Shown here: piece by piece, positions 5,791 to 7,500 of the stretch | How the letters are laid out: each line of letters opens with the position of its first letter | How positions within the stretch are numbered: the stretch's first letter is position 1 | Assembly (NCBI GenBank): GCA_023416515.1 | Contig: JAEZHP010000137.1 | Span: 1-7,500, forward strand | DNA length: 7,500 nucleotides | From: Pseudomonadota bacterium | GTDB taxonomy: Bacteria > Pseudomonadota > Alphaproteobacteria > Sphingomonadales > Sphingomonadaceae | Direction: 5' to 3' | Notes under the pieces: generated by a model | Databases searched by the model: none | Seen by the model: only the letters and a program-made list of their open reading frames with translations | What the model was told of the DNA's origin: nothing | Translations under genes and position numbers: made by a program

Positions 5791-6561
5791 ATGAGCGGGA
5801 CTGATTCGAACAAGCCGAAGCAAGGGCGAATGAGCGAAGCGGCGAAGGCCGGCTTCATCGCGGCTTTGCGATCCGGGCTGAGGCGCGACGACGCTGCAGC
5901 GCACGCCGGGTTCACGGCCAACGCCTTCTATTATGCGCGCCGGCGCGACCCGGTTTTCGATCTCGCCTGCGCCTGGGCGATGGACCTTTCCGCCGCCGAC
6001 GAGCGCGCCGCCCGCGTCGCCGCCGACCCGCTCGCCGCAATTCCCGGCGACGTGGCCATCGCTCCGAACAGCAACCGCGCGCTCCAGGCCCGCCCGGTTC
6101 GCCGCCCGCTGTTCGACGATAGGCGCAAGCGCATCTTCCTCGATCATTTCGCTGGCACCGCCGACGCCCATGCCGCCGCCGCGGCTGCTGGCGTAGCCTA
6201 TGTCACCGTCACCCAGCACCGCCGCAAGGATGCCGAGTTCGCCGCCGCCTGGGACGAAGCGCTCGCTGTCGCCTATGCCGCTCTTGAAGCGGAGGTCGTC
6301 CGCCAGCGGCTCGATGCGCAGCGCAACCTTCGCGAAGGCCTGTGCCCCACGGGCGAGATCGCAACGGAGTTCGAGCGGGTCATGAAGCTGCTCGCCCGCT
6401 ACGACCGCGGCGGCGGCCGAATCGGCCTTCGCCAGGTCGGCGAGGGCCGCGAAAAACGGGCGACATTCGACGAAGCGATCGAATGGCTCGACCGCAAGCT
6501 CGAAGCGCTCGGCGTGCGCCGCAACCTGCTGCCCCCGCCTTTGGACGACGGCGTTTCATGA
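5791..6561 (+). CDS. Putative terminase small subunit-like DNA-binding protein
   Basis: The 256-residue product overlaps the large-terminase start by ATGA, the place normally held by TerS. It contains two related helix-turn-helix-like segments. The first is FIAALRSGLRRDDAAAHAGFTANAFYYARRRDPVFDLACA in outline (22-61). The second (116-155) has FLDHFAG, then AAAAAAGVAYVTVTQHRRKDAEFAAAW. Both share the order helix, Ala-rich helix, Ala-Gly turn, recognition helix, then a charged (R/K)RD-x-x-F segment before a longer helix. The linker at ~80-110 is Pro/Arg-rich, and a C-terminal region (~190-245) is helical. Small terminases recognise DNA and recruit the large subunit; this role is inferred from position and the HTH segments. 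The start is uncertain: the ATG at 5791 has no clear Shine-Dalgarno sequence, while the ATG at 5830 (residue 14) has AAGGG at 5822-5826, only three bases away. Confidence 0.65.
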   Translation: MSGTDSNKPKQGRMSEAAKAGFIAALRSGLRRDDAAAHAGFTANAFYYARRRDPVFDLACAWAMDLSAADERAARVAADPLAAIPGDVAIAPNSNRALQARPVRRPLFDDRRKRIFLDHFAGTADAHAAAAAAGVAYVTVTQHRRKDAEFAAAWDEALAVAYAALEAEVVRQRLDAQRNLREGLCPTGEIATEFERVMKLLARYDRGGGRIGLRQVGEGREKRATFDEAIEWLDRKLEALGVRRNLLPPPLDDGVS

Positions 6562-7500
6562 GCGCCCGAACCTACTCCCGGGCCGAGATCCTCGATATTC
6601 TGGACGCGCTCCTCCGGCTTCCGCGGGAGCAGCGACGGGCAATCCTCGCGGTCATGCCGCCGCCGCTCCGCCGCGCCCTTGCCGAGGAATGGTGGTGGCA
6701 GGCGCATGGCGGGCAAGCCGAGCCCGATTTCGCCCCCGACGGAGACCCGTGGCGGGTATGGGCGATCGTCGCCGGGCGCGGCTTCGGCAAGACCCGAGCC
6801 GGCGCCGAATGGGTGTGGGCTCGGGCGCGCGAGGGCCGCGACCGGCGGATCGCCCTCGTCGCAGCGACTTTGGACGAGGTCGAGCGGGTGATGATCCGCG
6901 GCGAGAGCGGCCTCCTCGCCCTCGCCCGCTGCGACGAGCGCCCGCGCTGGATCGCGAGCCGCCGCGTACTCGAATTCCCCTCCGGCGCCGAGGCCCACGC
7001 TTTCTCGGCCGAGGTCCCGGACAAGTTGCGCGGGCCCCAGCACCACCACGCCTGGTGCGACGAGCTCGCCAAGTGGCCGCACGCCGACGACACCTGGGAC
7101 AATCTCATGCTCGGCTTAAGGCTTGGCGAGCATCCCCGAACCATCGTCACCACGACCCCGAAGCCGGTGCCGCTGCTCAAGCGCATCCTCGCGCTGGATT
7201 TCTGCGCGAGGACTCAAGGACGGACCGCCGACAACCCCCACCTCCCCGCCGACTTCCGGGCCGCGGTCGAAGCGATGTACGGCGGCACCCGCCTTGGCCG
7301 CCAGGAGCTGGAGGGCGAGCTCCTCGAGGATTTCGAAGGCGCGCTGTGGACCCGCGCGCTGATCGAGAAGGCGCGAGGGATTCCCCTCCCTGAAAGGGAG
7401 GGGCTAGGGGTGGGTGCGAGCGCAGCGAGCCCTTGCCTCGGCGCCGGAAGCCCCTCGGCGGCCTCGAGCCCCCGCGCGCCGGGGCGCCCCCCCCCCCCCC
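6558..7500 (+). CDS. terL: Phage/gene-transfer-agent large terminase, 5' part
   Basis: The frame is open from the ATG at 6558 to the window end (314 codons, no stop). It encodes the ATPase part of a TerL of the gene-transfer-agent/COG5323 type. The Walker A motif is AGRGFGKTRAGAEW (72-85, Lys78). A conserved RIALVAATLDEVERVMI stretch follows, then FSAEVPDKLRGPQ, Walker B AWCDE (165-169, Asp168 and catalytic Glu169) continuing LAKW, and the coupling motif TIVTTTPKP (195-203). After that come RTADNPHLP and GTRLGRQELEGELLEDFEGALWTRALIE, all typical of this group. The enzyme drives DNA into preformed capsids with ATP. The RNase-H-like nuclease half is not reached. From about residue 274 the translation (IPLPEREGLGVGA...) is no longer terminase-like and comes from a palindromic repeat. 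So the gene is either interrupted in frame or the assembly is unreliable here. A portal gene would be expected next. Confidence 0.88.
   Translation, partial: MSARTYSRAEILDILDALLRLPREQRRAILAVMPPPLRRALAEEWWWQAHGGQAEPDFAPDGDPWRVWAIVAGRGFGKTRAGAEWVWARAREGRDRRIALVAATLDEVERVMIRGESGLLALARCDERPRWIASRRVLEFPSGAEAHAFSAEVPDKLRGPQHHHAWCDELAKWPHADDTWDNLMLGLRLGEHPRTIVTTTPKPVPLLKRILALDFCARTQGRTADNPHLPADFRAAVEAMYGGTRLGRQELEGELLEDFEGALWTRALIEKARGIPLPEREGLGVGASAASPCLGAGSPSAASSPRAPGRPPPP
7383..7430 (+). repeat. REP-like GC-rich palindromic element inside terL
   Basis: CCCCTCCCT (7383-7391) and AGGGAGGGG (7395-7403) form a perfect nine-pair hairpin with loop GAA, followed by CTAGGGGTGGGT and GCGAGCGCAGCGAGC. I recall this hairpin-plus-tail arrangement as a dispersed intergenic repeat in sphingomonad genomes, often ending with an inverted copy. 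No second copy occurs in this window, so the repeat status rests on memory. It lies where the large terminase loses family resemblance and reads through in frame. The far boundary cannot be placed. Confidence 0.6.
7487..7500. other. Poly-C tract at window end, probable contig-end artefact
   Basis: Fourteen consecutive C bases close the window, after a low-complexity run of G and C from about 7465. Read on the other strand this is poly-G, a known false product of two-colour sequencing chemistry. Its position at the very end, next to a dispersed-type repeat, suggests that an assembly stopped here. A real homopolymer cannot be excluded. Confidence 0.55.

Noticed and set aside
6689..7393. Plus-strand 234-residue frame inside terL
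   Set aside because: It is Arg/Pro-rich shadow translation; the frame from 6558 carries the Walker and coupling motifs.
1..7500. CRISPR array, insertion sequence, toxin-antitoxin pair or defence cassette
   Set aside because: No regularly spaced repeats, transposase motifs or defence-protein motifs were seen on either strand.

Overview
The window looks like chromosomal DNA of a high-GC alphaproteobacterium, most likely a sphingomonad (Sphingomonas or a relative). This rests on the very strong G/C preference at third codon positions, alphaproteobacterial small families (DUF2171-like, DUF6894-like, a DUF2336-like N-terminus), a gene-transfer-agent type terminase pair, and a GC-rich palindromic repeat of a kind I recall as common in sphingomonad genomes. 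The assignment is inference; no rRNA or other decisive marker is present.

Layout. (1) 80-1327 (+): an exported tetratricopeptide-repeat protein of unknown role. (2) 1465-3132 (+): a soluble, multi-domain sensor histidine kinase with a good phospho-acceptor histidine but a degenerate ATP-binding domain. (3) 3192-3267 (+): a tRNA with anticodon CAT whose acceptor stem fits tRNA-Ile2 (lysidine-modified) better than tRNA-Met. A long inverted repeat starts directly after its CCA. (4) 3425-4384 and 4381-4842 (+): an SPFH/stomatin-like protein and a short NfeD partner, overlapping by ATGA, forming a membrane-quality or microdomain operon. (5) 4853-5305 (-): a DUF2171-like protein with an added C-terminal membrane segment, convergent with nfeD. 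(6) 5495-5734 (+): a DUF6894-like 79-residue protein, divergent from the previous gene. (7) 5791-6561 and 6558-7500 (+): a putative small-terminase-like protein with two related helix-turn-helix-like segments, overlapping by ATGA the large terminase, which runs off the window. These two look like the first genes of a phage or gene-transfer-agent head cluster.

The genes do not form one pathway. The window is a housekeeping neighbourhood that ends at the start of a DNA-packaging cluster. The most unusual points are the in-frame palindromic repeat that takes over the large-terminase reading frame from about residue 274, followed by a 14-base poly-C tract exactly at the window end (real insertion or contig-end artefact); the degenerate kinase domain; the two-domain small terminase; the 11-residue coiled-coil repeats in the SPFH protein; and a patch of atypical codon use inside that same gene. 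I found no evidence for a clearly new defence or mobile system in the bases shown.
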